Of a stretch of 42,598 nt of DNA, positions 16,174 to 26,545 are shown piece after piece. A program made the translations under genes and the position numbers. This DNA is from Pseudomonadota bacterium (lineage in GTDB: Bacteria; Pseudomonadota; Gammaproteobacteria; Burkholderiales; JAKAFK01). Below the pieces are notes generated by a model. It worked only from the letters and a program-made list of their open reading frames with translations. It did not search any database and was not told the origin of the DNA. Numbering within the stretch: position 1 is the stretch's first letter; each line of letters opens with the position of its first letter. The stretch covers positions 1 to 42,598 of the forward strand of contig JAKAFK010000026.1 in NCBI GenBank assembly GCA_021817985.1. Reading direction: 5' to 3'.

Positions 16174-19100
16174 CCCCAAGCCCCTGGCGTGTATTCTGGC
16201 GGCGGGCCTATGCCTCGCCGTGCTGGCGATCCCTCCCGCCTGGGCCACCGACCTTGCCAATGCGCCCATGGCCGTGCAGTACAGCATCAAGCCAAATGTC
16301 ATGCTCACCGTCGATGACTCGGGCGGGATGGATGTCGATGTCTTATTCCCGGACTACAACTCCATGTATTACGAAACAGGAGTCACCATCAACGAAGCCT
16401 ATTTGAACGGCTTCTTCTACCTGTTCCCGGAAGACCAGCGCTCGAGCAACCCGAGCAGCAGCGACAACTTCTCCGGCTGGATGCTGCTGGGCGGCCTCCC
16501 GTCCGCCCAGGGGGGCGATAATCCTGACAAGAACTCCTGGGAAGCGCGCAGCTCCGCATACAATCCGCAATACTACAATCCGGCAGTCACCTACAAACCA
16601 TGGCCTGGCGTGAACAGCAGCGGGCAAGCTTACACCAACGCGAGCCCGACGGCTGCCTATCTTGATCCCTACAACCCGTCCTTGCGGACGGTCAACGGGT
16701 CAACCACCGTCAACCTGACGTCCACGATCAACTATTACGCCTATACCTACCTGACCACCAAGGGCAAGTGCATCAACTCGGGCTGCACCTCGTATCGCCA
16801 ATACAGCACGTCACTCTATTGGGCGACCTATTATGATGCGTCGGGCAAATGCTATCAGCCCGGCGCGCCATCTTCCGTCACGTCTGTCACGGGTTGTAGC
16901 GCGACCTCATTCCCCAGCGGGCGCAGCGCGACGGACGAATTGCAGAATTTCGCCAATTGGTTCCAGTATGACAGAACGGTGATGCTGGCCCTCAAGGGGG
17001 CGGTCGGCGTCGATCTGGGGCTCATGCAAGGTGCCCGGGTGGGAATGACAGACCTTGCAAGTCCCAATCCGCTATCCCCCATCGCCGACCTGTCGAGCGC
17101 GACCAATCTATCCAATTTGACCACTGCGGTCTATGGTCTTGATCCGAACCTGCAGGACTGGCGCCAGCCGATACATGAGCGGCTCTATAATGTCTGGAAT
17201 TACTACAACAGCACGGGGACGGATGCGCCGATACAGCGCGAATGCCAGCCTAACTATGATGTCCTGGTCACACCAGGGTATTTGAATGAAGACGATCCTG
17301 GGGTCACCAGTTGCTCGAGTGGCAACGCCCCAGGGTTCACCAACTGCTTTACTGGAGACACACCGCCGAACATCTCCCCTACGAACTACGACGGACAGAC
17401 CGGTTCGTCGGACCCCGCCTGGGGCACCGCTCCCTATACCGATGGCTGGAGCAATACGCTGGCAGATTGGGCTGCCTTTTACTACGATGCGCCCTTGCGC
17501 AGTGATCTGACGCCCACGGGGAAGGTGGCCATCCCCCCCAACACACAGGAAACCAACACGAATCTCCATATGACGACCTTCGTGCTGGCCCCCGGTGCCG
17601 AGCCGGAGCTGGAAACGGGTTCCCCGTACCTCAACCCGATGACGGTGAATCTCTTTGGAGATAGCAGCGCCACCCCAGCAGTTCCGGCGACGTCGGTCCC
17701 ATGGCCGCAGCCCGTCTTCGTGGGCCAGAGCACCGTCGACGACCTCTGGCACGCCGCCGTCGACGGACGGGGCGTCTTCGTCAACAGCTCGAATGTCAGC
17801 GCCGGGGTCTCGCAAATGCTGAACACCATCAGCGGACGAACAGGCGCGGCGGCGGCAGTGGCGGTGAGCAACCACGTGGTCACGGCATCGAATAATACCG
17901 TCTACGCATCGTCATATAATTCAGGAAACTGGTCCGGCGATCTCCAAGCCTATCCCATCAACATCACGACTGGTGCAATTGAGACCAGCAGCCCGGTCTG
18001 GTCGACCGACGCCCAGACTCAGCTCGACAATCTCACCTGGACAGGCCGGGCCATTGCGACCTATTCTGGCTCGGCAGGCATTCCGTTTACCTACAGCGCG
18101 CTCAGTGCCGCCTCGCTGACGAACTGGCTCGATTCGCCGGTTAGCCCGCCGGGAACCGGCGATGCGCAGACGGTCATCAATTTCCTGCGCGGGGACCGGA
18201 CCGACGAGGGGACGCTATACCGCACTCGAGCGCACGTCTTAGGCGATATTGTCGACGCGGAACCGGCCTATGTGGGGGCGCCCAACGACCAATACTCAGA
18301 TCCGGGCTATACAAGCTTCGTGAGCGCGAATGCTGCGCGGCAGCCCATGGTATACCAAGGCGCGAACGACGGCATGCTGCACGCGATCAATGCCGCGACC
18401 GGCGCCGACCTGTGGGATTATGTGCCGGGCCTCCTGATCACGACACCCGATGTCGTCACAGGCACCAGCATCGACTATTCCACTACAAGTAGCCTCGTGA
18501 ACCTCACGATGAAGACCGGTTTTACCCACCTCTACTACGTCGATGGGACACCCACGGTCGGCGACGTGGATTTCAGTAGCGCCGGCACCCCCCTTCCCAG
18601 CAATTTGAACGGTTACACGCCCAACTGGCAGACGATTTTGGTCGGCGGCCTCAACAAGGGAGGGCAAGGATACTACGCCCTGAATGTGACTTCGCCGACG
18701 GCTTCGTCGGACGCACAGGTCGCCGCAGACGTCCTTTGGGAATTCCCCGACAGCGCGGCAGGCACGTCGGGCTTTTCGGCCTCGGAAGTCGGGTATAGTT
18801 TCGGACAGCCCGTGATCGTGAAGACCGCAGCGGCTGGCTGGGTGGTCCTGGTGACCTCCGGCTACGGCAACGCCGACGGGAGTGGTCACTTGTTCGTACT
18901 GAACCCGGCCACCGGCGCCCTTATCAAGGATATTGCGGTCCCTGCGACCTATTCGACCACGAACCCAGTCGGACTTGCCCAAATCGCCGCCTCCGCACCG
19001 AGCTGGCCCTACGACAATACCGTCGACCAGGTCTACGCCGGGGATCTTCAGGGCAACGTGTGGCGATTCGACCTGTCCGGATCCACTGTGTCGAGCTGGA

Positions 19101-19855
19101 GCGTGCAGTTGCTCGCCCAGTTGACCGACCCCAGCGGGAGTCCTCAGCCAGTCACCACACAGCCTGAGGTCGCGAACATCATCGAAAGTGGCACCTCCTA
19201 TCGTGTCGTTTACGTGGGCACCGGAGAATATCTCGGTCTATCCGATGTTCCCAACTCACCCTCTGCGGGCACTGCGGCCACCCAGCAGAACACGATGTAC
19301 GCCCTCGTGGACCCGATCAGCAGCGGGCAGAGCACCGGCACCGGAAGCGCGACCACGCCGCTGCTCACGAACCTGCGATCGACGACCGGCGGCCTCTATC
19401 AGGAGGTGATCTCTCCGATCACCGGGACGAGCGAACTCGGCTTCTCGGGCACTGCACCCAATCCCACGGTCGTCTTCCAGCAAGATCACGGCTGGTACCT
19501 CGACCTCCCCAACCCGGATGAGCGTGTCGTGACCGACCCGCAAGTGGCATTGGGAGCGCTCATCTTTACGACGAACATTCCCAGCACCGACGCTTGTTCG
19601 CCGGGCGGCGCCAGCTGGCTCTATGTGCTGGATTACGCGACTGGCAACCACCTCACCAACTCGGCCGCAGCGTGGTCTGCAATCAGTCTCGGCAATGCGC
19701 TCTCCAGCCGCCCCGACCTCGTGATGCTGCCGAACGGCACCGTGCAGGCCATCATCCGGCAATCCAACGCGAACAATCTGGTCCAGCAAGTTCCAACCCC
19801 TCCGTCGGGAGGAGGGGCGAAGCTAGTGAGTTGGAGGGAAATCAACACCAATTGA
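16160..19855 (+). CDS. pilY1: Type IV pilus tip adhesin PilY1
   Basis: This 1231-residue secreted protein has a signal peptide cut near AWA (residue 29). An N-terminal von Willebrand A-like region begins IKPNVMLTVDDSGGMD (residues 43-58). The C-terminal PilC-type beta-propeller contains MVYQGANDGMLHAINAATG, VGGLNKGGQGYYALNV, VYAGDLQGNVWRFDLSG and YVGTGEYLGLSD, and the protein ends with SWREINTN. PilY1 sits at the pilus tip, controls extension and retraction, and can bind surfaces. The metal site motif DxSxS reads DDSGG, with the final Ser lost, and the calcium loop before VYAGD is shortened to DNTVD. Length fits the family. It closes the operon; ubiA follows after 221 bp. Confidence 0.93.
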   Translation: MTAANPKPLACILAAGLCLAVLAIPPAWATDLANAPMAVQYSIKPNVMLTVDDSGGMDVDVLFPDYNSMYYETGVTINEAYLNGFFYLFPEDQRSSNPSSSDNFSGWMLLGGLPSAQGGDNPDKNSWEARSSAYNPQYYNPAVTYKPWPGVNSSGQAYTNASPTAAYLDPYNPSLRTVNGSTTVNLTSTINYYAYTYLTTKGKCINSGCTSYRQYSTSLYWATYYDASGKCYQPGAPSSVTSVTGCSATSFPSGRSATDELQNFANWFQYDRTVMLALKGAVGVDLGLMQGARVGMTDLASPNPLSPIADLSSATNLSNLTTAVYGLDPNLQDWRQPIHERLYNVWNYYNSTGTDAPIQRECQPNYDVLVTPGYLNEDDPGVTSCSSGNAPGFTNCFTGDTPPNISPTNYDGQTGSSDPAWGTAPYTDGWSNTLADWAAFYYDAPLRSDLTPTGKVAIPPNTQETNTNLHMTTFVLAPGAEPELETGSPYLNPMTVNLFGDSSATPAVPATSVPWPQPVFVGQSTVDDLWHAAVDGRGVFVNSSNVSAGVSQMLNTISGRTGAAAAVAVSNHVVTASNNTVYASSYNSGNWSGDLQAYPINITTGAIETSSPVWSTDAQTQLDNLTWTGRAIATYSGSAGIPFTYSALSAASLTNWLDSPVSPPGTGDAQTVINFLRGDRTDEGTLYRTRAHVLGDIVDAEPAYVGAPNDQYSDPGYTSFVSANAARQPMVYQGANDGMLHAINAATGADLWDYVPGLLITTPDVVTGTSIDYSTTSSLVNLTMKTGFTHLYYVDGTPTVGDVDFSSAGTPLPSNLNGYTPNWQTILVGGLNKGGQGYYALNVTSPTASSDAQVAADVLWEFPDSAAGTSGFSASEVGYSFGQPVIVKTAAAGWVVLVTSGYGNADGSGHLFVLNPATGALIKDIAVPATYSTTNPVGLAQIAASAPSWPYDNTVDQVYAGDLQGNVWRFDLSGSTVSSWSVQLLAQLTDPSGSPQPVTTQPEVANIIESGTSYRVVYVGTGEYLGLSDVPNSPSAGTAATQQNTMYALVDPISSGQSTGTGSATTPLLTNLRSTTGGLYQEVISPITGTSELGFSGTAPNPTVVFQQDHGWYLDLPNPDERVVTDPQVALGALIFTTNIPSTDACSPGGASWLYVLDYATGNHLTNSAAAWSAISLGNALSSRPDLVMLPNGTVQAIIRQSNANNLVQQVPTPPSGGGAKLVSWREINTN

Positions 19856-20076
19856 CCGTCGATCCAACGCTCTACAGCGACCGCCCCTGCACCGGTGGCG
19901 GGGCGGGGCTGCCGAGCCCCTGGGCGAACGGGATCTGCGACGAGGCTCGCACCGCGATAGGCAATCGACGCGGCGAGGGCGCTGGCGCGGGCACACCGCG
20001 TGACGCCCGCCGTCCGTTCTGCTAACCTGTCGGCCATCCAAACGATTTCCATGCGCTCGTCCCGTTCGCCAACGCC

Positions 20077-20961
20077 GTGACCACCCTCTCGCGCCTTCTC
20101 GCCAAGCTCGACCAGTACGAGCGACTGATGCGCCTCGACAAGCCGATCGGCACGCTCCTGCTGCTCTGGCCGACGGCGTGGGCCTTGTGGATCTCGTCCG
20201 CAGGCCACCCTAGCGGGCTCCTCATCGGCATTTTCACCCTGGGCACCGTGCTCATGCGCTCCGCCGGCTGCGTCATGAACGACTACGCCGACCGCGACTT
20301 CGATCCCCATGTCAAGCGGACGGCCAAGCGGCCCCTGGCGGCGAGGGAGGTGAGCACCAAGGAGGCCTTGATCCTCGCCGCCTCGTTGAGCCTGCTTGCC
20401 TTCCTCCTCATCCTGAGCCTCAACCGCCTCACCATCGAGCTGTCCTTCGCCGCGCTGTTCCTGGCCGCCAGCTATCCTTTCACGAAGCGCTTCTTCGCCA
20501 TTCCACAGGCCTATCTCGGCATTGCCTTCGGGTTCGGCATCCCCATGGCGTTCGCCGCCAATCTCGGGCGCCTGCCGGAGCTCGCCTGGGCGCTCCTGGC
20601 CGCCAACATCACCTGGGCCATCGCCTACGACACCGAATACGCCATGGTCGACCGCGACGACGACCTCAAGCTCGGCATCAAGACCTCCGCCCTCACCTTC
20701 GGACGTTTCGACGTGGCGGCCGTGATGCTCTGCTATGCGGCGACCCTCGCCATCTTGGGGGGCATCGGGTGGGTGCTGCATTTCGGGGCCTTCTACTATG
20801 CCGGACTCATGGTCGCGTTGGGGATGAGCCTGTATCATTACCAGCTCATCAAGGGACGCGAACGCATGCGATGCTTCAAGGCGTTCAACCACAACAACTG
20901 GTTCGGGGCCGCCATCTTTGCCGGCATCGCGCTCGATTATTTGAAGAACGTGCACCTCTAG
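20077..20961 (+). CDS. ubiA: 4-hydroxybenzoate octaprenyltransferase
   Basis: This 294-residue integral membrane prenyltransferase attaches the polyprenyl chain to 4-hydroxybenzoate, the second committed step of ubiquinone synthesis. Both Asp-rich, Mg-diphosphate-binding motifs are present: [15 protein letters not shown] near residue 68 and [16 protein letters not shown] near residue 188. [17 protein letters not shown] near residue 20 is the family start, and about eight to nine hydrophobic helices follow. GTG 20077 is the probable start; the ribosome site is weak. A 9-codon frame from ATG 20050 ends overlapping this GTG and might couple translation. ubiD follows 56 bp downstream on the same strand. 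No ubiC is seen upstream. Confidence 0.95.
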   Translation: MTTLSRLLAKLDQYERLMRLDKPIGTLLLLWPTAWALWISSAGHPSGLLIGIFTLGTVLMRSAGCVMNDYADRDFDPHVKRTAKRPLAAREVSTKEALILAASLSLLAFLLILSLNRLTIELSFAALFLAASYPFTKRFFAIPQAYLGIAFGFGIPMAFAANLGRLPELAWALLAANITWAIAYDTEYAMVDRDDDLKLGIKTSALTFGRFDVAAVMLCYAATLAILGGIGWVLHFGAFYYAGLMVALGMSLYHYQLIKGRERMRCFKAFNHNNWFGAAIFAGIALDYLKNVHL

Positions 20962-21017
20962 CCGGGCGGGCCAGCCAGGGCCGCGGCAGCGCCAGAACAA
21001 CCTCGGGAGACCTTCGG

Positions 21018-22487
21018 GTGGGCATCCAATATCGGGATCTGCGGGACTTCATCGCCCAGCTGGAAAAAATGGGGGAACTCAAGCGGGTGTCCGTGGAGGT
21101 CGATCCGGTCCTCGAGATGACCGAGATCTGCGATCGCGTCCTCAAGGCGGAAGGCCCCGCCATCCTCTTCGAGAGGCCCAAGGGCCACACCATCCCGGTG
21201 CTCGGCAACCTGTTCGGCACGCCGCGGCGCGTGGCGCTCGGGATGGGCGAAGAAAAGGTCGAGGCGCTGCGCGAAGTGGGCAAGCTCCTCGCCTTCCTGA
21301 AGGAGCCCGAGCCGCCGCGCGGGCTCAAGGACGCGTGGGAAAAATTCCCCGTCTTCAAGCAGGTGCTCAATATGGCGCCGAAGGAACTCGGCCACGCGCC
21401 CGCGCAGGAGATCGTCTGGGAGGGCAAGGATGTCGATCTCTCGCGGCTGCCCATCCAGACCTGCTGGCCCGGCGATGTCGCACCGCTCATCACCTGGGGC
21501 CTGGTGGTCACCCAGGGCCCGCACAAGACCCGCCAGAACCTGGGCATCTACCGCCAGCAGGTCATCGGCCCCAACCGCGTGATCATGCGTTGGCTGCCCC
21601 ACCGCGGCGGCGCGCTCGACTTCCGCGACTTCTGCCAAGCGCACCCGGGCGAGCCGTTTCCCGTCGCGGTCGCGCTGGGCGCCGACCCGGCGACCATACT
21701 CGGGGCGGTCACGCCGGTTCCCGACACCTTGAGCGAGTACCAGTTCGCGGGCCTGCTGCGCGGCGCCAAGACGGAAGTGGCGCGCTGCCTGAGCAACGAT
21801 CTTCGCATCCCGGCCCACGCGGAAATCGTCCTGGAAGGCCACATCCACCCGAACGACACGGCCCTTGAAGGGCCCTATGGCGATCATACGGGCTATTACA
21901 ACGAGAAGGACTCTTTTCCGGTATTCACCCTCACGCACATCACCATGCGGCGCGACCCGATCTACCACAGCACCTATACCGGCAAGCCGCCGGACGAGCC
22001 CGCCGTCCTGGGTGTGGCACTCAATGAGGTGTTCGTGCCGCTCTTGCAGAAGCAGTTCCCGGAGATCGTCGACTTCTATCTGCCGCCCGAGGGCTGCTCC
22101 TACCGGCTGGCGGTCGTCTCAATCCGCAAACAGTATCCCGGCCACGCCAAGCGCGTCATGTTCGGCATCTGGAGCTTCCTGCGCCAATTCATGTACACGA
22201 AGTTCATCCTGGTGGTGGACGACGACGTCAACGTGCGCGACTGGAAGGAGGTGGTCTGGGCGCTCACCACGCGCATGGATCCTGCGCGCGATACCGTGCT
22301 GGTCGAGAACACCCCGATCGATTACCTCGACTTCGCAAGCCCGGTCTCCGGCCTCGGCTCCAAGATGGGGTGCGACGCGACGAACAAGTGGAAAGGGGAA
22401 ACCACCCGCGAATGGGGCGTGCCCATCCGCATGGACCCGGCGGTCAAGGCCCGCGTCGATGAACTCTGGACGCGCCTGGGCCTATGA
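21018..22487 (+). CDS. ubiD: 3-octaprenyl-4-hydroxybenzoate carboxy-lyase (UbiD)
   Basis: This 489-residue decarboxylase removes the carboxyl group from the product of UbiA, using the prenylated flavin supplied by UbiX. The start GTG 21018 gives [15 protein letters not shown] and has a GGGAGA site. Family blocks seen are [40 protein letters not shown], the catalytic-region [15 protein letters not shown] and [15 protein letters not shown]. Length is the usual one for E. coli-type UbiD. It is coupled with ubiA, giving two consecutive ubiquinone steps. No missing key residue was noticed. Confidence 0.95.
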   Translation: MGIQYRDLRDFIAQLEKMGELKRVSVEVDPVLEMTEICDRVLKAEGPAILFERPKGHTIPVLGNLFGTPRRVALGMGEEKVEALREVGKLLAFLKEPEPPRGLKDAWEKFPVFKQVLNMAPKELGHAPAQEIVWEGKDVDLSRLPIQTCWPGDVAPLITWGLVVTQGPHKTRQNLGIYRQQVIGPNRVIMRWLPHRGGALDFRDFCQAHPGEPFPVAVALGADPATILGAVTPVPDTLSEYQFAGLLRGAKTEVARCLSNDLRIPAHAEIVLEGHIHPNDTALEGPYGDHTGYYNEKDSFPVFTLTHITMRRDPIYHSTYTGKPPDEPAVLGVALNEVFVPLLQKQFPEIVDFYLPPEGCSYRLAVVSIRKQYPGHAKRVMFGIWSFLRQFMYTKFILVVDDDVNVRDWKEVVWALTTRMDPARDTVLVENTPIDYLDFASPVSGLGSKMGCDATNKWKGETTREWGVPIRMDPAVKARVDELWTRLGL

Positions 22488-22501
22488 ACTGACGCCCCTC
22501 A

Positions 22502-22518
22502 GCCACGGCTATCGTGGC
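22502..22518 (+). terminator. Hairpin after ubiD
   Basis: GCCACG-GCTAT-CGTGGC forms a perfect 6-bp stem 15 bp past the ubiD stop, followed by GGTTCCT only. A second perfect stem, CGGGAC-GAGC-GTCCCG, lies at 22601-22616 in the same convergent gap with dacB. Neither has a T run, so they are weak terminator candidates. Confidence 0.35.
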
Positions 22519-22636
22519 GGTTCCTGACACGCAAGGCGAAACGCCGTGATCCTTGCCTGTCCGGCCGCCTGTTCCAGGCCAAGTCCGTTCGGCGGCACTC
22601 TTCGGGACGAGCGTCCCGCACTGGCCGGCCATTCGC

Positions 22637-24163
22637 TTACAGGTTCTCGTACACCCACTCGAGCAAACGATCTTCCAGTCGGCGCCCGAGCGCCCCGTGG
22701 GCATCGTTGGCGATGCACACGACCACGACATGGTGTCCCCGCCGCGTGTCGACATAGCCCGCGATCGAGGTGACGCCATCGAGCGTCCCCGTCTTGATGT
22801 GCGCGTGTCCTGCTACAGGCTCGCCCAGGAGCCGATGCGCCATGGTCCCATCCACCCCCACGATCGGGAGCGACGACTCGAACTCGCTCGCCCAGGGGCT
22901 GCGAGCGGCCGCGGCCAGCACCTCCCCCAGATGCCGCGGGCTGATGCGCGCAATGCGAGACAGCCCGCACCCGTTGTCCAGGACCAGTTCCGGGAAATCC
23001 AGCCCCTGCCCGTGAAGGAACCCGGCGACCGCCTGCGCGGCCTTCTCCAGCGTGGCCGGCGCGCCCTCCTCGGCCGCCCCCAGGGTCAGGAAGATCTGCC
23101 GGGCCATGACGTTGTTGCTGAACTTGTTCATCGCCCGGATCACGTCCGCGAGCGGCGGCGAGCGGAAGGTCAGGCGCAGCGCGGCATCGGCGGGCACCGC
23201 GCCGCGGCGCACGGTGCCGTCGATCGCCCCGCCCGACTGCGTCCAGAGTTCCCGGAAGATCTGGTAGATATAGTCGTCTTTCGGCAGCACGCTCAAGTTG
23301 ACCGCCGCAGGGCCGCAACGCAGCGGATAGCGTCCCGCAAGACGCACGCTCGGGTGCTCCGGCGTGCCGCCCACCCGGGCGGAAATCCCATCCTCCCAAT
23401 CCCCGCAGGGTCCGGAAGCCAGGGTCATGGCGCACGCGATGCGCAACCGGCGCCCCCCCGGATCGGCTTGCACGCTGACCCGCCCCTCTTGCGCGTCAGG
23501 CAGGAACCTGAACACGGTGTCGTTGAAATTGAACAGCAGCGCGCTCGGCGTCACATTATAGGGACGCAGGGGATGCCCATCGAAGGCCCCCGGGTCCCCG
23601 GGCGGCAGCGCGAAGTCGCTGTCGTCGAGCACCAGGTCGCCGCGAATCTCGCGCACCCCGGCGAGCCGCAACCGATGGATGAGGAGCCAGATGCGCTGCA
23701 AGGTGAGGTCGGGATCGCCATACCCCTTGAGGTACAGGTTGCCGGGAACGACACCGTTCACCACGCCCGGATCCGTGTACACCTCGGTCTTCCAGGTGTA
23801 TGCCGGCCCCAGCAGCGAGAGCGCGGCGTAGGTCGTGACGAGCTTCAGGGTCGAGGCCGGCGCCAGCGCGGCATCCGCGTCCAGGGCCACGGCAGGGCGG
23901 TGTCGGGCCAAGTCCCGCACATACAGCCCGACGCGTGCGCCGTTCTGCCTTTCTGCCGCGAGCAACGCGCGCACGTCGGGAGGAAGCCGCGCGGGAGCGG
24001 CCAGGGCAAGGCTCGCCACGGACAGCAGGGCCAGTCCCAGGGCACAAACGACTCGGGTGGGGACGCGCCGCGGGCGAGGGCTAACGGGGAGTGCCGCCCA
24101 GGGTTTGGGTGTACCAGCGCATGGCCTTCTCGAGTCCTTGCTCGATCGGGTCGCTCGGCTCAT
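22637..24163 (-). CDS. dacB: D-alanyl-D-alanine carboxypeptidase/endopeptidase (PBP4 family)
   Basis: This S13-family penicillin-binding protein acts in the periplasm, trimming D-Ala and cutting cross-links. The catalytic triad motifs are intact: ASTLKL (SxxK, near residue 104), KFSNNVMA (SxN, near 349) and HIKTGTLDG (KTG, near 457). A hydrophobic segment [15 protein letters not shown] near residues 42-56 looks like a signal peptide. The start is uncertain: no ATG, GTG or TTG lies close before that segment in frame. ATG 24163 is the nearest one found and would give an unusually long, basic 40-residue n-region and an 83-bp overlap with the epimerase gene upstream. A CTG start nearer the signal is possible. 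It is last in the leftward set with tviB and tviC. Confidence 0.88.
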   Translation of the reverse strand: MSRATRSSKDSRRPCAGTPKPWAALPVSPRPRRVPTRVVCALGLALLSVASLALAAPARLPPDVRALLAAERQNGARVGLYVRDLARHRPAVALDADAALAPASTLKLVTTYAALSLLGPAYTWKTEVYTDPGVVNGVVPGNLYLKGYGDPDLTLQRIWLLIHRLRLAGVREIRGDLVLDDSDFALPPGDPGAFDGHPLRPYNVTPSALLFNFNDTVFRFLPDAQEGRVSVQADPGGRRLRIACAMTLASGPCGDWEDGISARVGGTPEHPSVRLAGRYPLRCGPAAVNLSVLPKDDYIYQIFRELWTQSGGAIDGTVRRGAVPADAALRLTFRSPPLADVIRAMNKFSNNVMARQIFLTLGAAEEGAPATLEKAAQAVAGFLHGQGLDFPELVLDNGCGLSRIARISPRHLGEVLAAAARSPWASEFESSLPIVGVDGTMAHRLLGEPVAGHAHIKTGTLDGVTSIAGYVDTRRGHHVVVVCIANDAHGALGRRLEDRLLEWVYENL

Positions 24164-25121
24164 AGCCCAGCAGGCGGCCTGCCTTGGAAATATCCGCCAG
24201 CGAATGGCGGACATCGCCCGCACGGAAGTCACGGTGAATCGGCTCGACGTCTTTGAGATGCGGATATTCTAGCGCGAGCCGCGCGCGAATCATATGGAAA
24301 AGCGCGTTGAGGCTGGTGCGTTCGCCCACCGCCACATTGTAGACCTGGTCCCAGGCCGCCTCGTTTTCCGCGGTCGCCGCGAGCAGATTGGCCTGCACCG
24401 CGTTGTCGATATAGCAGAAATCACGGCTCGTCTCGCCATCGCCGTTGATATGCGCGGGCTCCCCTCTCAAGAGCCCCGCGATCCATCTGGGAATCACCGC
24501 CGCATAGGCACCCTCGGGATCCTGCCGCCGGCCAAAGATGTTGAAATAGCGAAGCCCGATGCTCCTGAATCCATAGCAGCGGGCGAACACGCCGGCATAA
24601 AGCTCGTTCACGTACTTGGTCACGGCATACGGCGACAGGGGCGCTCCGATGCATTCTTCGACCTTCGGAAGGCCGGGGTGGTCCCCGTAGGTCGAGCTGG
24701 AGGCGGCGTAGACGAACCCCTTGACGCCCGCATCGCGGGCGGCGACCAGCATGTTGAGAAAGCCCGTGATGTTGCATGCGTTCGTCGTCAGCGGATCTTC
24801 CAGGGAGCGCGGCACGCTTCCGAGCGCCGCCTGGTGCAGCACGAAGTCCGCTCCGGCGCACGCCTGGCGGCATTGGGCCAGATCGCGGATGTCGCCCTCG
24901 ATGAGGTGAAAATTCTGCCACTGCCCGTCCCCCACCAGGCTTTGCACCTCTTCGAGGTTATGCCGAAAGCCGGTGGAGAAATTGTCGAGGCCGACGACCG
25001 TCTGGTCGAGGGCCAGGAGGGCCTCCAGCAGGTTGGAGCCAATGAAGCCGGCGACGCCGGTGATCAGCCAGACGCGAGGACTCGCCCGCAAGCCGGCCTT
25101 AAGCGCCTCGAACCGAGTCAT
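24081..25121 (-). CDS. tviC: UDP-N-acetylhexosamine 4-epimerase (WbpP/TviC family)
   Basis: This is a 346-residue short-chain dehydrogenase/epimerase. The NAD motif GVAGFIGS lies near residue 22, [15 protein letters not shown] near 45, [13 protein letters not shown] near 100 and the catalytic [11 protein letters not shown] with YAVTKY (YxxxK) near 140-170. These match WbpP of Pseudomonas and TviC of the Vi antigen route, which interconvert the gluco and galacto forms of UDP-GlcNAc or its uronic acid. ATG 25121 (MTRFEALK) is preferred over an earlier in-frame start at 25205, which would lie inside the upstream dehydrogenase gene. It follows the dehydrogenase gene after 34 bp. The order of the two reactions and the exact sugar are inference. 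Confidence 0.9.
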   Translation of the reverse strand: MTRFEALKAGLRASPRVWLITGVAGFIGSNLLEALLALDQTVVGLDNFSTGFRHNLEEVQSLVGDGQWQNFHLIEGDIRDLAQCRQACAGADFVLHQAALGSVPRSLEDPLTTNACNITGFLNMLVAARDAGVKGFVYAASSSTYGDHPGLPKVEECIGAPLSPYAVTKYVNELYAGVFARCYGFRSIGLRYFNIFGRRQDPEGAYAAVIPRWIAGLLRGEPAHINGDGETSRDFCYIDNAVQANLLAATAENEAAWDQVYNVAVGERTSLNALFHMIRARLALEYPHLKDVEPIHRDFRAGDVRHSLADISKAGRLLGYEPSDPIEQGLEKAMRWYTQTLGGTPR

Positions 25122-25155
25122 GATCGTCGCCCCCGCTTGCGGCCTTCGAGGGTGC

Positions 25156-26436
25156 TTATAGCCGCCACAGCGAAATGCCCGTCCCCTCGAACAAATTGGG
25201 CGCAAACTGCGCCTTCACATCCATGAAGCATCCCTGAGGCTTGAGCTTGCTCAAGTAATCGCCCACCGGCCGTTCCAGGAACGTCTGGTGCGCGACGGCG
25301 GCCACGATCGCGTCGGCCACCGGGAGCTTGTCCCAGCAGGCCAGATCGAGCCCGTACTCATGATGCGCCTCCTGCGCATCGGGGACCGGATCGTGCACGA
25401 AGACCTCGATCCCATAGGTCTGCAGTTCGCGCACGACATCGATGACCCGCGAATTGCGCAGATCCGGCACATTCTCCTTGAACGTCAGCCCCAGCACGAT
25501 CACCTTCGCCCCCTTGACCGGACTGCCCTGGCGGATCATCTCCTTGACCGTCTGTTCGGCCACGAAGTGCCCCATCCCGTCGTTGATCCGCCGTCCCGCC
25601 AGAATCACCTGGGGATGGTAGCCCAGCATGTCCGCCTTGTAGGTGAGGTAGTAGGGATCCACGCCGATGCAGTGGCCGCCCACCAGTCCGGGACGGAAGG
25701 GCAGAAAGTTCCATTTGGTGCCCGCCGCCTCCAGCACTTCCAGCGTATCGATGCCCAGCCGGTGGAAGAGGAGCGCCAACTCGTTCATGAGGGCAATGTT
25801 GAGGTCCCGCTGGGTGTTCTCGATCACCTTGGCCGCTTCCGCGACCCGGATGCTCGACGCCCGGTGCACGCCGGCGGTGATGACCGACTCGTAGAGCTTC
25901 GCCACCTGGTCGAGCGTCTGGCCATCGTCGCCGGAAACGACCTTGCGGATACGCGTCAGGGTATGTTCCTTGTCCCCGGGGTTGATGCGCTCCGGCGAAT
26001 AGCCCACGTGGAAGTCCTGCTTCCAGCGCAGTCCCGAGTGCTGCTCGATCACCGGCACGCAGACTTCCTCCGTGGCCCCCGGATAGACGGTGGACTCGAA
26101 AATCACCACCGCGCCCCGCTTCATGTGCTGCCCGACCGTCTTCGATGCGGAGACGAGCGGTGTGAAGTCCGGCTGGTGCGCCTGATCGACCGGCGTCGGC
26201 ACGGCCACCACCAGATAATCCGCCTGCGCGAGCATGGCGGCATCGGTGGTGCACTGAAGGCGCTCCGCCGCGCGCAAGGCCTCGCTCGAGACCTCCCCGG
26301 TCGGATCGCTGAAGCGCCGGTAGGCCGCCACTTTCTGCTCGGACAAGTCGAAGCCGATCGTGTGGTAATGCTTTCCGAATTCCACCGCCAGCGGCAGGCC
26401 CACATAGCCCAGCCCGATGACTGCAACTGTACTCAA
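25156..26436 (-). CDS. tviB: UDP-N-acetylhexosamine dehydrogenase (WbpO/TviB family)
   Basis: This 426-residue nucleotide-sugar dehydrogenase oxidises C6 of a UDP-hexosamine to the uronic acid with two NAD. The Rossmann motif [14 protein letters not shown] opens the protein, VVAVPTPVD and [15 protein letters not shown] follow, and the catalytic Cys is in [16 protein letters not shown] near residue 260. [14 protein letters not shown] is the UDP-binding C-terminal block. TTG 26436 is chosen because GGGAG lies 6 nt upstream and the Rossmann strand follows at once; an upstream ATG at 26481 is the alternative. With the epimerase downstream it can supply UDP-GalNAcA or UDP-GlcNAcA for a surface polysaccharide; no glycosyltransferase is present in the window. 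Confidence 0.92.
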   Translation of the reverse strand: MSTVAVIGLGYVGLPLAVEFGKHYHTIGFDLSEQKVAAYRRFSDPTGEVSSEALRAAERLQCTTDAAMLAQADYLVVAVPTPVDQAHQPDFTPLVSASKTVGQHMKRGAVVIFESTVYPGATEEVCVPVIEQHSGLRWKQDFHVGYSPERINPGDKEHTLTRIRKVVSGDDGQTLDQVAKLYESVITAGVHRASSIRVAEAAKVIENTQRDLNIALMNELALLFHRLGIDTLEVLEAAGTKWNFLPFRPGLVGGHCIGVDPYYLTYKADMLGYHPQVILAGRRINDGMGHFVAEQTVKEMIRQGSPVKGAKVIVLGLTFKENVPDLRNSRVIDVVRELQTYGIEVFVHDPVPDAQEAHHEYGLDLACWDKLPVADAIVAAVAHQTFLERPVGDYLSKLKPQGCFMDVKAQFAPNLFEGTGISLWRL

Positions 26437-26545
26437 TTGATTCTCCCAATGTTGTTCGGCCGAGGCCCCGAGGGCCCGCAAGGCCGGACCCGACTCCCCC
26501 GGTATAGCACGGGAACCCGCTTGCCGCTCCGCCCGAGAGCGCGGG

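Noticed and set aside
22513-22640. Strong terminator between ubiD and dacB
   Set aside because: The two hairpins there are short and lack T runs, so they are listed only as weak candidates.
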